Positions 55,140 through 63,618 of a stretch of 64,000 bases of DNA are shown piece after piece. A program made the translations under genes and the position numbers. The stretch is from Anaerohabitans sp964387285 (lineage in GTDB: Bacteria; Zhuqueibacterota; Zhuqueibacteria; Residuimicrobiales; Residuimicrobiaceae), in assembly GCA_964387285.1 (NCBI GenBank), contig CAYLWO010000010.1, forward strand, positions 1 through 64,000, given 5' to 3'. Numbering within the stretch: position 1 is the stretch's first letter; each line of letters starts with the position of its first letter. The notes under the pieces are model-generated. The model was not told the origin of the DNA. It saw only the letters and a program-made list of their open reading frames with translations, and made no database searches.

Positions 55140-55931
55140 TTACAGGTTTAAAAAAAAACGGCCCGGCAGCTGCGCACGATCCAAGGGCCCGTATTTTCCG
55201 TCGAACTCGAGCAGGATTTTTTTGCATTCGCTTTTATTGTGTTCGATATAGTCCGTAAACCGGGATTGTTGCCACGCTTTTTCATTGCCGATGTGAAAGG
55301 TGAGATGGAGATCTTTAAACACTCTGAATTTCCCGGCCAAGCAGGCCATATTCGTTATCAAAATTCTGCCAATCCAGCCTGCGCCGATGCAGGCGTTTGC
55401 CAATTCAAACCTGGAATAAAGCGAACGATCGAAAACAAAACAATCCCAGCCCTTATGGTGCTCCCCGATTTCGGCGTACATCAACGGCAGGTCGCGCACA
55501 TGCCGGTAATATCCCGGTATGGTCCTCCGGTTAATAACAAAGGCATCATAGCCTTGCTGAATAATTTTTACAATCGTCAGATAAAAAAACGGCAAAAGAG
55601 CGATATCCACATTGGTATAAATCAAATAATCAGCGCTGCTATGGCTGTACAATCTGTCTAGGATGTCTTTGATCAGAGGCAATGCTCTTTTTTCCTGGAA
55701 CGGTTTGATGTCTGTAATGGTCCGCGTCAGGTCGGGCAATTGTTCAAAGCTTTGGGGCAATGCAACTCGATCCTCGTTCTCAATCTGAACCGCATAGTGA
55801 TGAACCTGGGCCTGGCCCTGTGAAAATTCTTTTGCTGCCGCCATGGTCGCGAATGTAATCGGTTGAGCAACCGCGAGTTCTTCATCAGGCTCTTTTGCCA
55901 CAGGATTGACAATATGCGCGAAACTAATCAC
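55140..55931 (-). CDS. hypothetical protein, paralogue A of a tandem pair
   Basis: 263 residues. The frame is open to 55967, but a GTG at 55931 overlaps the upstream stop by four bases (GTGA), has GGGGAG just ahead, and gives ISFAHIVNPVA at the N-terminus, exactly as in the paralogue at 54312. Shared blocks include LPLIKDILDRLY, ADYLIYTNVDIAL, WDCFVFDRSLY and LHLTFHIGNE. The TNVDIAL motif may be a GT-A metal site. The two arose by tandem duplication and have since diverged considerably. Confidence 0.78.
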   Translation of the reverse strand: MISFAHIVNPVAKEPDEELAVAQPITFATMAAAKEFSQGQAQVHHYAVQIENEDRVALPQSFEQLPDLTRTITDIKPFQEKRALPLIKDILDRLYSHSSADYLIYTNVDIALLPFFYLTIVKIIQQGYDAFVINRRTIPGYYRHVRDLPLMYAEIGEHHKGWDCFVFDRSLYSRFELANACIGAGWIGRILITNMACLAGKFRVFKDLHLTFHIGNEKAWQQSRFTDYIEHNKSECKKILLEFDGKYGPLDRAQLPGRFFLNL

Positions 55932-57043
55932 CTTTTGCTCCCCAACAATTGATTGATCTTTGCGCACAGGCGGCTGCTGTCCGGGGCATCGGGTAACGGC
56001 GCAACAGCATCGCAGGAATCGAAATTGCGCAATGCCGCAGCCAATTCATGCAACTCTTGAAATTCGAACAACCCCTTTAGATTATAGTAGGATCGTGCGG
56101 CATGGGTATTAGCCAAAACCGGGATGCCGGCCAGGAGCATTTCACATATTCGCGTCAGAGCGCCGCTGCCGTTTTGCTGATAGCACAAGCATGCTTTCAC
56201 CTTGGCCATTATCTCATCCAGTTCCTGATCGCTCAAAGTGCCTTTAAAGGTAATGCCTCTTCCCGTCGGAACCGCATGCTCATAGGTCTTGCTGAAATAT
56301 CCGCCGATGATCAGCTGAGTATCGCATTTTCCCGAGAGGTGATTCAGCCAATAGTCCGCAACATGAATGATGCCTTCCCGTGTGGCTGGATTTTGCAGGG
56401 TGCCGACCGTCAGGATGTCTTTTTTAGCGGTATGCTTGCGCTGTTCGCGAATCGCCGACAGACGCGTGCGTATCGCCTGCACCGGATAGTAAGGCAGAAA
56501 AAAGCTCTCCAGACCTAAATTCCTCAGCAACACATCTTCTTCCCTTGAGATGGTAATCACCATCTCGCACTGCGCCAATATCTCAAGCTCCTCAATCAGC
56601 AAATCAGTCACCTTGCCTGCACGCCTTCGAACTTGAGACGGCACCAGGCTTTCGAGGTTATGACAAACCGCGATAACCGGTATTTGCATGCGTTTTAATT
56701 TTTTAAAAAGCGGAAAAAAGTAAATGGGATCGTCCAATATGGCCAGTTGTAAGCCGGCCAGCTTGCCGGAGAATCCAGCCCAAATTTTGGAAATTTTATT
56801 AAATCGGTAAACCCGGTCTTGCGTCTGCGAAGACCATTTTGTCGATCTTGAAAAGCGGTAACTGCTTTTACTCAGAAGACGATCTCTTTGTTCATCGGTC
56901 AGCCAATCGCCGCGAAAAATCGCGACAAGCTCCAGGTTCGGTAAAACGGTTCTGAAAATTTCTTCAAGTTGCAGCATCCGCCGGCAACCGCCGCCCTTTT
57001 CGGTGCTGGGTAAAAACCTGCTGAAATAAGCCGCCTTGATCAT
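55928..57043 (-). CDS. GT4-like glycosyltransferase
   Basis: 371 residues with a GT-B layout. The N-terminus AAYFSRFLPSTEKGGGCRRMLQL holds the glycine-rich acceptor-side loop. ICEMLLAGIPVLANTHAARSYYNL matches the end of the donor site. The middle carries VITISREEDVLLRNLG, a common GT4 linker. Its stop overlaps the start of the next gene by four bases. Confidence 0.82.
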   Translation of the reverse strand: MIKAAYFSRFLPSTEKGGGCRRMLQLEEIFRTVLPNLELVAIFRGDWLTDEQRDRLLSKSSYRFSRSTKWSSQTQDRVYRFNKISKIWAGFSGKLAGLQLAILDDPIYFFPLFKKLKRMQIPVIAVCHNLESLVPSQVRRRAGKVTDLLIEELEILAQCEMVITISREEDVLLRNLGLESFFLPYYPVQAIRTRLSAIREQRKHTAKKDILTVGTLQNPATREGIIHVADYWLNHLSGKCDTQLIIGGYFSKTYEHAVPTGRGITFKGTLSDQELDEIMAKVKACLCYQQNGSGALTRICEMLLAGIPVLANTHAARSYYNLKGLFEFQELHELAAALRNFDSCDAVAPLPDAPDSSRLCAKINQLLGSKR

Positions 57044-57068
57044 GCCTAACTCTTGTACATATTCGTGT

Positions 57069-58163
57069 TTAAAATTCCTGGTTTTCCAAGTTCGGGGGGA
57101 ATTTATTTTGTTTCAATGTTTCCATGATGAAAGCGGCGAATTTTTGATGACCGCTGTTGTTAAAATGCTTGCCAGGGGTCCGATAGTCGCTTTTTTGAAT
57201 ATTATCCGGATAATAATAACTAAACGTTTTGAAGAGATCTTTTCTTTCCTCTATGGACCGTTCTTTATCCGTGTCGGAATTCACAAATGGTATCATGAAC
57301 AGGAATAATTTTGCATCATGTTCGCGACAAACCTGTGCTGTCTCTGTCAGGGCCTTGGTCACCCATTGACGAGACGAATCCAGGGGTATGCGTTCATGAA
57401 AATGGAGCGAAAGGTACACCGCTTTGCCGACGATGGTTTTGAAAAGAAAACAGTTCCAGGCATCGGAACATCTGCCGCACTTTCTACACGAAAAGTACGT
57501 AAAAGCTTCTTCGGCGTTGTTAAAAAAGCGACCGCTGTCATCATAGCCCAATAAAAATCCGATGCTGCTCGAGTAGTGCAAATTTTTATTCGGTCTCATC
57601 AATAGCGGTCTATCGCTGACATCGTTGCCCAGATAGACACAGACGGCGACAATGTCGGGTTTTAAAACAGGCAGGTATTTTTTTGTAATCAGGGCGTATT
57701 GCTGGGGATCTGTTCCGGGAATCCCGCCATTGTAAACGTAATACCCTGCCCGTTGCAACAGATCTGCGAAGCAATGGGTGATCGGTTCTGCCGATTGTCC
57801 CCAGACAAACGAATCGCCGATCAGCAATATTTTTGTTTGCTGGGTGTCGACATACTCAAACGCGTTCCCTCGAAATCCGTCTTTATTTACCCCGATATGA
57901 GCTTGCTTTTTAGTGGCCGGATCGGCAAAATAGTCAGGATTCGCCCGGAAAATACCTTCCTCGTCGGTATAGAAATTATCGTAAAATTGGATCCTGGTCG
58001 TGGCGCATTTAATGCAAAATTGTTTGTATCTTTCCCCTTCGGAGCCGCTCTTTTCCGTCTCGGCGATGGTCTGCATGCCCGCGAGGCGACACAGGCCTTC
58101 CAAGAGTAAAAGCAAAAGGAACAGCAATCCGATATTAAACAGAATCAGCTGCAATTTTTTCAT
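57069..58163 (-). CDS. membrane-anchored SGNH/GDSL hydrolase-like protein
   Basis: 364 residues. An N-terminal helix (about 5-22) anchors or exports it. ILLIGDSFVWGQ is SGNH block I with the nucleophile serine. NGGIPGTDPQQY gives the block II glycine and VYLGND the block III asparagine. The block V histidine would be in KHFNNSGH, where the usual D-x-x-H aspartate is not at the expected place (TPGKH). Relatives act as O-acetyl esterases or O-acetyltransferase partners in polysaccharide loci. A role in acetylating or deacetylating the glycan is inferred. Confidence 0.78.
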   Translation of the reverse strand: MKKLQLILFNIGLLFLLLLLLEGLCRLAGMQTIAETEKSGSEGERYKQFCIKCATTRIQFYDNFYTDEEGIFRANPDYFADPATKKQAHIGVNKDGFRGNAFEYVDTQQTKILLIGDSFVWGQSAEPITHCFADLLQRAGYYVYNGGIPGTDPQQYALITKKYLPVLKPDIVAVCVYLGNDVSDRPLLMRPNKNLHYSSSIGFLLGYDDSGRFFNNAEEAFTYFSCRKCGRCSDAWNCFLFKTIVGKAVYLSLHFHERIPLDSSRQWVTKALTETAQVCREHDAKLFLFMIPFVNSDTDKERSIEERKDLFKTFSYYYPDNIQKSDYRTPGKHFNNSGHQKFAAFIMETLKQNKFPPNLENQEF

Positions 58164-58209
58164 ATGTTGCAGCGAATGTTAATGCAGACAACAACAGACA
58201 GCCGTATCA

Positions 58210-59007
58210 TCACGCTATCCTGTAATTGGCCATTCGACATAACTGTAAGTATAAAGCCCGGACGCGCCCGGGAATAACTCTGCCGGGGAGCGATCTCTTC
58301 AAACTCGGATCAATGAAACGATCATGTAACGCTACGCCGATGGCCTTTGACAGCATGGGCAGGGCGGTTCCGTTGAATATTTGATTATAGTGCACAAAAA
58401 TCAGGTTGTTGTTCCGGCTGTGTTTGTTCACTATATGACTATAGATATTGATCCAAACCTCGTACGCCATCGTCCTGTTGATATAGAGGCTGTGAAGATA
58501 TTTCTTTGCATGACATTCCTGCAGAATGCTGTTTACCGTGATATCCGGCTCCCGGAACACACAGATGAACACCGTGTCAGGTTTTAAAAATTTTTGCCAC
58601 ACCGGCAGGGTGTAACTGAACCGGGGATCCTTGTAGCAGAAAGGTTCTCTGGCTAAAACCCGGTTTATGTCAGCGGCCAAATCCGGAGTGAATTCGTCCA
58701 CAGTGACCTGCAGAGGCAGGCTGAGCAGCCACCGCTGATTTTTTCCGATCGGTTTGTAGACACTGCCCTTGTTCAAAAACAACCTGATCAAGGCTGATTT
58801 AAGATTTGCGCCGGCATAACGGTGAAGAATATCCTCATTGATGCGATTGATCGTATTCCATTCGAAAAAACCTTTCGGATTCGATTGACTCGGTTTGTAC
58901 AACTGGTCGCCCAGGAAATAACCCGCGTCGTGCAAAATGCCGGCCAACATGCTCGTGCCCGAGCGACCCGAACCCAGAATGAGACAATTTTTTTTATCCA
59001 GTTCCAT
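58210..59007 (-). CDS. sulfotransferase family protein
   Basis: 265 residues. CLILGSGRSGTSMLAGILHDAGYFLG is the donor loop with the following acceptor-side segment. PFCYKDPRFSYTLPVW and VFICVFREPDITVNSIL match the later motifs. The PKGFFEWNTINRINEDIL segment is typical of a bacterial sulfotransferase subgroup. It follows the ABC transporter ATPase gene by 12 bases on the same strand, tying sulfation directly to export. Confidence 0.9.
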   Translation of the reverse strand: MELDKKNCLILGSGRSGTSMLAGILHDAGYFLGDQLYKPSQSNPKGFFEWNTINRINEDILHRYAGANLKSALIRLFLNKGSVYKPIGKNQRWLLSLPLQVTVDEFTPDLAADINRVLAREPFCYKDPRFSYTLPVWQKFLKPDTVFICVFREPDITVNSILQECHAKKYLHSLYINRTMAYEVWINIYSHIVNKHSRNNNLIFVHYNQIFNGTALPMLSKAIGVALHDRFIDPSLKRSLPGRVIPGRVRALYLQLCRMANYRIA

Positions 59008-59018
59008 CAGCGCTGTGA

Positions 59019-60485
59019 TTATTCGATGATTGTTTTTTGATTCAGACTTACAATGCCGCCGCCGGATTTATCGTCTGAAATCACGCGAAAGACATAGGCA
59101 TCGACAATCCGCGAGACGACTAGATTTTCATTGTTCATAAATGTTCTCAGACCGATATTGATATAGTAGCTCTTTCCGCCGATCAGCAGGCAGTCAAACA
59201 GCATCTTGTAGGTCATGATCATGCCTTCGGAGACGGCCTGATTGAGGAAATTGTTTTTATCAGGGTACATAAACCAGGCGATATCCTGCCCTTGTTGCGT
59301 CTTGATAGAGTTGGAAAATTGAATGTTATCCAGTTTTGCATTAAACAGCACCTTGTACTGAAAACAGTAACGCTGTCCCTGTACCAGAACATTGACGCGT
59401 TTGCCGTCTTCGGTGACAATTTCGCAATCATAAATAGTGACGTCAAAGTTGCGCAATTCCACGATAGTCTGTGAAAGAAATGCCGGCAAATAATAGGGTT
59501 GAAAGCCCTGGTTCTCAAAGAGATCGTCGCTTGCCGCCTGATTCGTAGTGTTCTCCTTGCCCTGGCAGTCGAAGTCAAACGGCATGGCGTCACTGGTCGT
59601 CAGATCAAAAATCTCTTTTCTTTTTTCGTTTTTATCGAGTTCACAGATCTCGTCAAGAACCGACGAATGGTGTTCTTCCCTGGCGTAAATCAATTTTTGA
59701 TAATACATGGTTACCAGTTTCGGCGGCCCCTGCAAGAGTATTTCGCCTTTATCCAGGAGAATCGCCCGGGTGCAGAGTAAATTGACGGAATTGACGTCAT
59801 GGCTGACAAACAGAATCGTTTTTCCCCCCTTGAAAAACTGTTCCATCCGCGCATGACACTTGCGTTTAAACAGGTCATCGCCGACCGCCAGCACCTCGTC
59901 CAATATTAAAATATCGGGATTGATATGAACCGATACTGCAAACGACAATCTGGCTTTCATGCCGCTGGAATAGGTTTTTATCGGTTGAAAAATATACTCG
60001 CCCAATTCGGAGAATTCAATAATCTGGTTTTTGATTTGATCTATCTCGTCGCGGCGATAGCCCAAAATGGTGCAAAAAAAAGAAATGTTCTCGATGCCGG
60101 TAAATTCCGGATTAAAACAGGAACCGAGTTCAAAAATTGCCGCTATTTTTCCGGTTACCGCGACCGAACCCTCGGTCGGGGTGATGACTTTGGCGATGAT
60201 CTTGAGCAGGGTTGATTTGCCGCTGCCGTTCCTGCCCACGATGCCGAGGATTTCACCCCGTTTGATCCGCAGGTTGATGTTTTTCAGAGCAAAAAAGTCA
60301 TGATGGTAAATTTTTTTGAACGGATGCAGCGCTTCCTTCAGCCGGTCCTGGCGGTTGTTGTATAAAATGTACTTTTTGGAGATCTCCCGTAACGCGACGA
60401 CAGGCTCCTCGCCGGACATAAGGTTCGGCTGCATCAAAGACGAATTGATTGTATTTTCAGTTCTCACCCTGCCTCTAGATAACAT
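59019..60485 (-). CDS. wzt: polysaccharide ABC exporter ATPase with C-terminal glycan-binding domain (Wzt type)
   Basis: 488 residues. The ATPase part has Walker A IVGRNGSGKSTLLKI, signature YSSGMKARLSFAVS and Walker B ILILDEVLAVGDD. After about residue 320 comes a beta-rich Wzt-C-like domain (LRNFDVTIYDCEIVTEDGKRVNVLVQ...). In O-antigen exporters this domain recognises the finished chain end. It would power export of the glycan together with the permease gene just upstream, whose end it overlaps by 11 bases. The frame opens at a TTG (60491); the ATG at 60485 is preferred, and ATGs at codons 20 and 25 of the open frame are alternatives. Confidence 0.93.
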   Translation of the reverse strand: MLSRGRVRTENTINSSLMQPNLMSGEEPVVALREISKKYILYNNRQDRLKEALHPFKKIYHHDFFALKNINLRIKRGEILGIVGRNGSGKSTLLKIIAKVITPTEGSVAVTGKIAAIFELGSCFNPEFTGIENISFFCTILGYRRDEIDQIKNQIIEFSELGEYIFQPIKTYSSGMKARLSFAVSVHINPDILILDEVLAVGDDLFKRKCHARMEQFFKGGKTILFVSHDVNSVNLLCTRAILLDKGEILLQGPPKLVTMYYQKLIYAREEHHSSVLDEICELDKNEKRKEIFDLTTSDAMPFDFDCQGKENTTNQAASDDLFENQGFQPYYLPAFLSQTIVELRNFDVTIYDCEIVTEDGKRVNVLVQGQRYCFQYKVLFNAKLDNIQFSNSIKTQQGQDIAWFMYPDKNNFLNQAVSEGMIMTYKMLFDCLLIGGKSYYINIGLRTFMNNENLVVSRIVDAYVFRVISDDKSGGGIVSLNQKTIIE

Positions 60486-61293
60486 CTGCAAAATGCGGTT
60501 TCAATCTGGTAAATATCCCTATACCCACAAAGAGCAAAAGGACGGTCCAGGTCCAAAAATAAAGGCCATATTGCCATTGATGCCAAAAAGGAATTTGCTG
60601 TAAAAAACTGAAACGATATCCTTCAACTATATAAAAAAGCGGATTCAACATGAGCACTCTGGATGCTTTTTCGCTGAGCAGGCTCGGATCCCAAAAAACA
60701 GGCGTGAGAAAATATAAAAATCGAAGCAGAATCTGGACGATGTTTCTGACATCCGGGAAAAAAAGAGAAACCGACGAGGTGATCCAGCCAAGGCCGACCA
60801 TAAACAGGCTGATGGCAAACATGTAATAGATCACCTGAAACCACCACAGCGTCGGGGTAACGCCGCTCAGCATAACAATTATTATTGCGATAGCGACGAC
60901 GATGAAATGCAAAAAGAGCTCGGAGAGAAGGCTTACGATAGGTAAGACGCTGGCGCGCAGATCGGCCCTTTTGATCAGGAACGAATACACCTGTAAAGAG
61001 TTGGTCGCCCGAGATACGGCAGACTGGAAAAAACCGAATGACGCAATGCCGATGATCAAGTGGGATATAAAGTTGGTCTTGGATAAAGAATTACTGCGCC
61101 ACAGGGTGCTGCGGACGAACCAGAAAACAAGCATCATGGCCAGAGGATCGATAATCGCCCAGGATAATCCCAGACTGTTGCCGACGTACTGCTGTTTAAA
61201 ATCCCGTTTCACCAATTCAAAAACCAGATATCTTTTTGTATAAAGATAGCGTACAAATTGAAGGAATTCATTGCCTATCTTTAAAGGGCTCAT
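60475..61293 (-). CDS. wzm: polysaccharide ABC exporter permease (Wzm type)
   Basis: 272 residues and six membrane helices of the ABC-2 type. RYLYTKRYLVFELVKRDFKQQYVGNSLGLSWAI is the conserved cytoplasmic N-terminus, and FLYFLTPVFWDPSLL and NPLFYIVEGYRFSFL are family hallmarks. The frame is open to 61359, but the ATG at 61293 follows GAGAG and fits family N-termini; 61332 is the other option. With the Wzt-type ATPase it forms the export channel for the glycan chain. Confidence 0.93.
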   Translation of the reverse strand: MSPLKIGNEFLQFVRYLYTKRYLVFELVKRDFKQQYVGNSLGLSWAIIDPLAMMLVFWFVRSTLWRSNSLSKTNFISHLIIGIASFGFFQSAVSRATNSLQVYSFLIKRADLRASVLPIVSLLSELFLHFIVVAIAIIIVMLSGVTPTLWWFQVIYYMFAISLFMVGLGWITSSVSLFFPDVRNIVQILLRFLYFLTPVFWDPSLLSEKASRVLMLNPLFYIVEGYRFSFLQQIPFWHQWQYGLYFWTWTVLLLFVGIGIFTRLKPHFADVI

Positions 61294-61336
61294 GATCGCT
61301 CTCTGTTGGTAAACCGGGATGATTGCCGCCATCCCG

Positions 61337-62314
61337 TCATTTTTCGATGAAAAAATCAAAAATATATCTCAACGGCCTGGTTATGCGCCAACTCCAGGAA
61401 TCATGCAGCTGTCGTACCCTTAAGTTGAGCTGTTCGATCCTGTCAGACAATGCCTTGGGTCTGTTGAGAAGGTAATCGATGGTAAACTCTGAAGCGACTG
61501 CTTTGGCAAAAGCGCTTTCTCCCATAGATTTTACAAACCGCATGAACGCCAGCAGATCAAAAGTGATCGGCGGCGGCGCCGGTGGATTAAAGTCGCTCTC
61601 GCCGCGAAAGAGCTTTTGCTCGGCGGTGAGGATCTGCACAGCTTCCTGGTCGTAGCAGTTCATATGCCGGCTGATCTTCTGGGCGGCATGCCGCCTGATT
61701 CCGCCCAAGAGGGTGTTGACCGTATACAGCCGGGCGTAGCGATAAAACCGGGCCCACAGTTCCAAATCACCGGCATAGTTCAGATCGGCCCGTATATAAG
61801 CCCCGGCTTTTTCCCAGAGCGTTCGCCGCCAAAACGTGCTCTCTTGCTGAATGTAGGGCCGGTCATACTCCTTGCGCAGATACTGCGCCCGGCAATAGGC
61901 GGGTAAACTACCTTCATTGATAAAACTGATGCGTCCGGCCTCGTCCCAGGTTGCGATGATGCCGGTCAACCAGTCCACCTCCGGATGCTCGTTTAAGAGA
62001 TAGGCAACCTTGAATAATGCATTCGGCTGCAGCTTGTCATCGGAATTAAGCCATGCCATGATCGAGCCGGTGGTTCGTGCAAAGCCATCATGGATGGCGG
62101 CATACTGGCCGCCGTCGGGCTTGCTCTGCCAGTAGGTTAAATGCTTTTCATGTTTTTTAATGATGCCTACCGAGTTGTCCGTGCTGCCGCCGTCCATGAT
62201 GATATATTCGAGATTGGGATAGTTCTGCCCCAGTACGGATTCGATAGTTTCCTCGAGGTACTGCCCCTGGTTAAACGACGGCGTAACCAGTGCGATGCAC
62301 GGCAACCTGTTCAT
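61337..62314 (-). CDS. GT2 family glycosyltransferase
   Basis: 325 residues. CIALVTPSFNQGQYLEETIESVLG, IIMDGGSTDNSVGII, WQSKPDGGQYAAIHDGFART and AWLNSDDKLQPNALF define the WcaA-like GT2 subtype. The ATG at 62314 lies five bases after the stop of the radical SAM gene, with AGGA upstream. The open frame reaches 62359, but that would overlap the upstream gene. Confidence 0.9.
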   Translation of the reverse strand: MNRLPCIALVTPSFNQGQYLEETIESVLGQNYPNLEYIIMDGGSTDNSVGIIKKHEKHLTYWQSKPDGGQYAAIHDGFARTTGSIMAWLNSDDKLQPNALFKVAYLLNEHPEVDWLTGIIATWDEAGRISFINEGSLPAYCRAQYLRKEYDRPYIQQESTFWRRTLWEKAGAYIRADLNYAGDLELWARFYRYARLYTVNTLLGGIRRHAAQKISRHMNCYDQEAVQILTAEQKLFRGESDFNPPAPPPITFDLLAFMRFVKSMGESAFAKAVASEFTIDYLLNRPKALSDRIEQLNLRVRQLHDSWSWRITRPLRYIFDFFIEK

Positions 62315-62319
62315 GATTT

Positions 62320-63270
62320 TCACGTCCTGCGAACCAGCCCTGCCAAACGCGAGAGCCATTTTGACTTTAGCTTGCCTCTGCTCCAGGAACGACGAGGATC
62401 ATCCGATTCGATAAACAGTTCACTTTGGGCATAGTTCTTTGACTGACATTCGCGCAGATAGCGGTCGTAAAAAAGATAGTTATAGTTACAGCCGCAACTT
62501 TTGTTCGGACACTTTTTCATATCCTGCAGAATATATGAAGATAACCCCGGGAATGCCTCATCAACCAGCGACACGCTATGGCTGTGTTTTCTGGTAGTGC
62601 ACCAAAGGTCATATTTCAAGGTACCATCCGACTCGATCAGAAAATAGAAATACCCCAGAGCGCAACGTTTGCCGATGGAAGAGATATAGGCGCCGGTATT
62701 TTTTTTTCTCTTATCGCCGGCGTCTGCTTCGGTCCAGGGAACAATGAAAGGTTGAAAAAGTATTTTAAATCCTGTCTCCCGACCGATTCTGTCGAGTTCG
62801 GCACGATCATGGGCAGAAAGTTCCATGTCGACCTGGGAAAGCGTTATCAACAGCTTCCCTTTGTATTCATTGGCCGTGGCGATAATCGCATCGATTTCCT
62901 CCCGGCTTCTCAGCGAAACATGAATGCTCACCAGAACCTGCGAAAGATATCGGGCAATGGCTTTGAACCGGTCCACCAATCTGAGATTGGTGATTAACCA
63001 AATCTCAATATTGCCGGCTGCAGCCAGAATGCGGACAGCCTCCTCCAGGTGGGAGGCCAATGTCGGTTCACCGCCCGTGAGGTTGACCACGATGCGCTCA
63101 TACTCTCTGCTGAGCTCCACGATCCGTCTGGCTACCGTCACCTCATCACCGGGACGATACAGCATTTTGTCCTTTGGCTTTTGAGAATATTCGGTTTTAT
63201 TGACGCAATAACTGCACCTGAGGTTGCAGTTGTCTACCACAACCCATTCAAAAAATGCGAACGTGTGCAC
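62320..63270 (-). CDS. radical SAM protein
   Basis: 316 residues. CNLRCSYC (Cys15, Cys19, Cys22) binds the 4Fe-4S cluster and VNLTGGEPTL is the SAM-binding GGE motif. The C-terminal cysteines (CPNKSCGCNYNY, near 265-280) may bind a second cluster, as in SPASM proteins. The start is a GTG at 63270 with AAAGGA upstream, since no ATG precedes the conserved part. The substrate is unknown. It is the second radical SAM gene in the glycan locus and is unlike the one at 44229. Confidence 0.85.
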   Translation of the reverse strand: MHTFAFFEWVVVDNCNLRCSYCVNKTEYSQKPKDKMLYRPGDEVTVARRIVELSREYERIVVNLTGGEPTLASHLEEAVRILAAAGNIEIWLITNLRLVDRFKAIARYLSQVLVSIHVSLRSREEIDAIIATANEYKGKLLITLSQVDMELSAHDRAELDRIGRETGFKILFQPFIVPWTEADAGDKRKKNTGAYISSIGKRCALGYFYFLIESDGTLKYDLWCTTRKHSHSVSLVDEAFPGLSSYILQDMKKCPNKSCGCNYNYLFYDRYLRECQSKNYAQSELFIESDDPRRSWSRGKLKSKWLSRLAGLVRRT

Positions 63271-63618
63271 CCTGATCCTTTACAGAATAGACTCTCCTGA
63301 CGCGCTATCTTGGGTCTGCAGACGAGTCGGGAAGAAAAGATAAGACTCCCAAGCACCAATGTACAATAATAGTTAATTGTTTGTAAATATATCTATTATG
63401 GAGGAAAATGTCAATATAATTAACAGACCGGCGTTTAAAGATCCAGGTCTTCCAGTACGCGGTATTTTTCTTGAGAGGCATTTAACAATTGAGCCAAGCA
63501 GCGGTTGAACTTTTTTCTCGCTTGGTTTCGTAGATGGATCTCAAAGCTACAAAGCTTTGCATGGTGCGCGGGTCTGTCACCGATCAAACGGATGCAATAA
63601 ACCTTCCGACTCTTGTGC
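63271..63618. other. 348-base spacer between radical SAM and oxidoreductase genes
   Basis: It holds a possible small reading frame on the minus strand (63435-63618). The rest (63271-63434) is A/T-rich and has no clear gene; the promoter of the minus-strand genes to the left could lie there. Confidence 0.4.
63435..63618 (-). pseudogene. possible gene fragment, unknown product
   Basis: Directly after the stop of the oxidoreductase gene, the minus strand stays open for about 60 codons with protein-like composition (VYCIRLIGDRPAHHAKLCS, LRNQARKKFNRCLAQLLNAS, RVLEDLDL). There is no ATG; TTG is the only weak candidate. It may be the tail of a lost gene or of a frameshifted one. I do not recognise the family. 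Confidence 0.3.
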
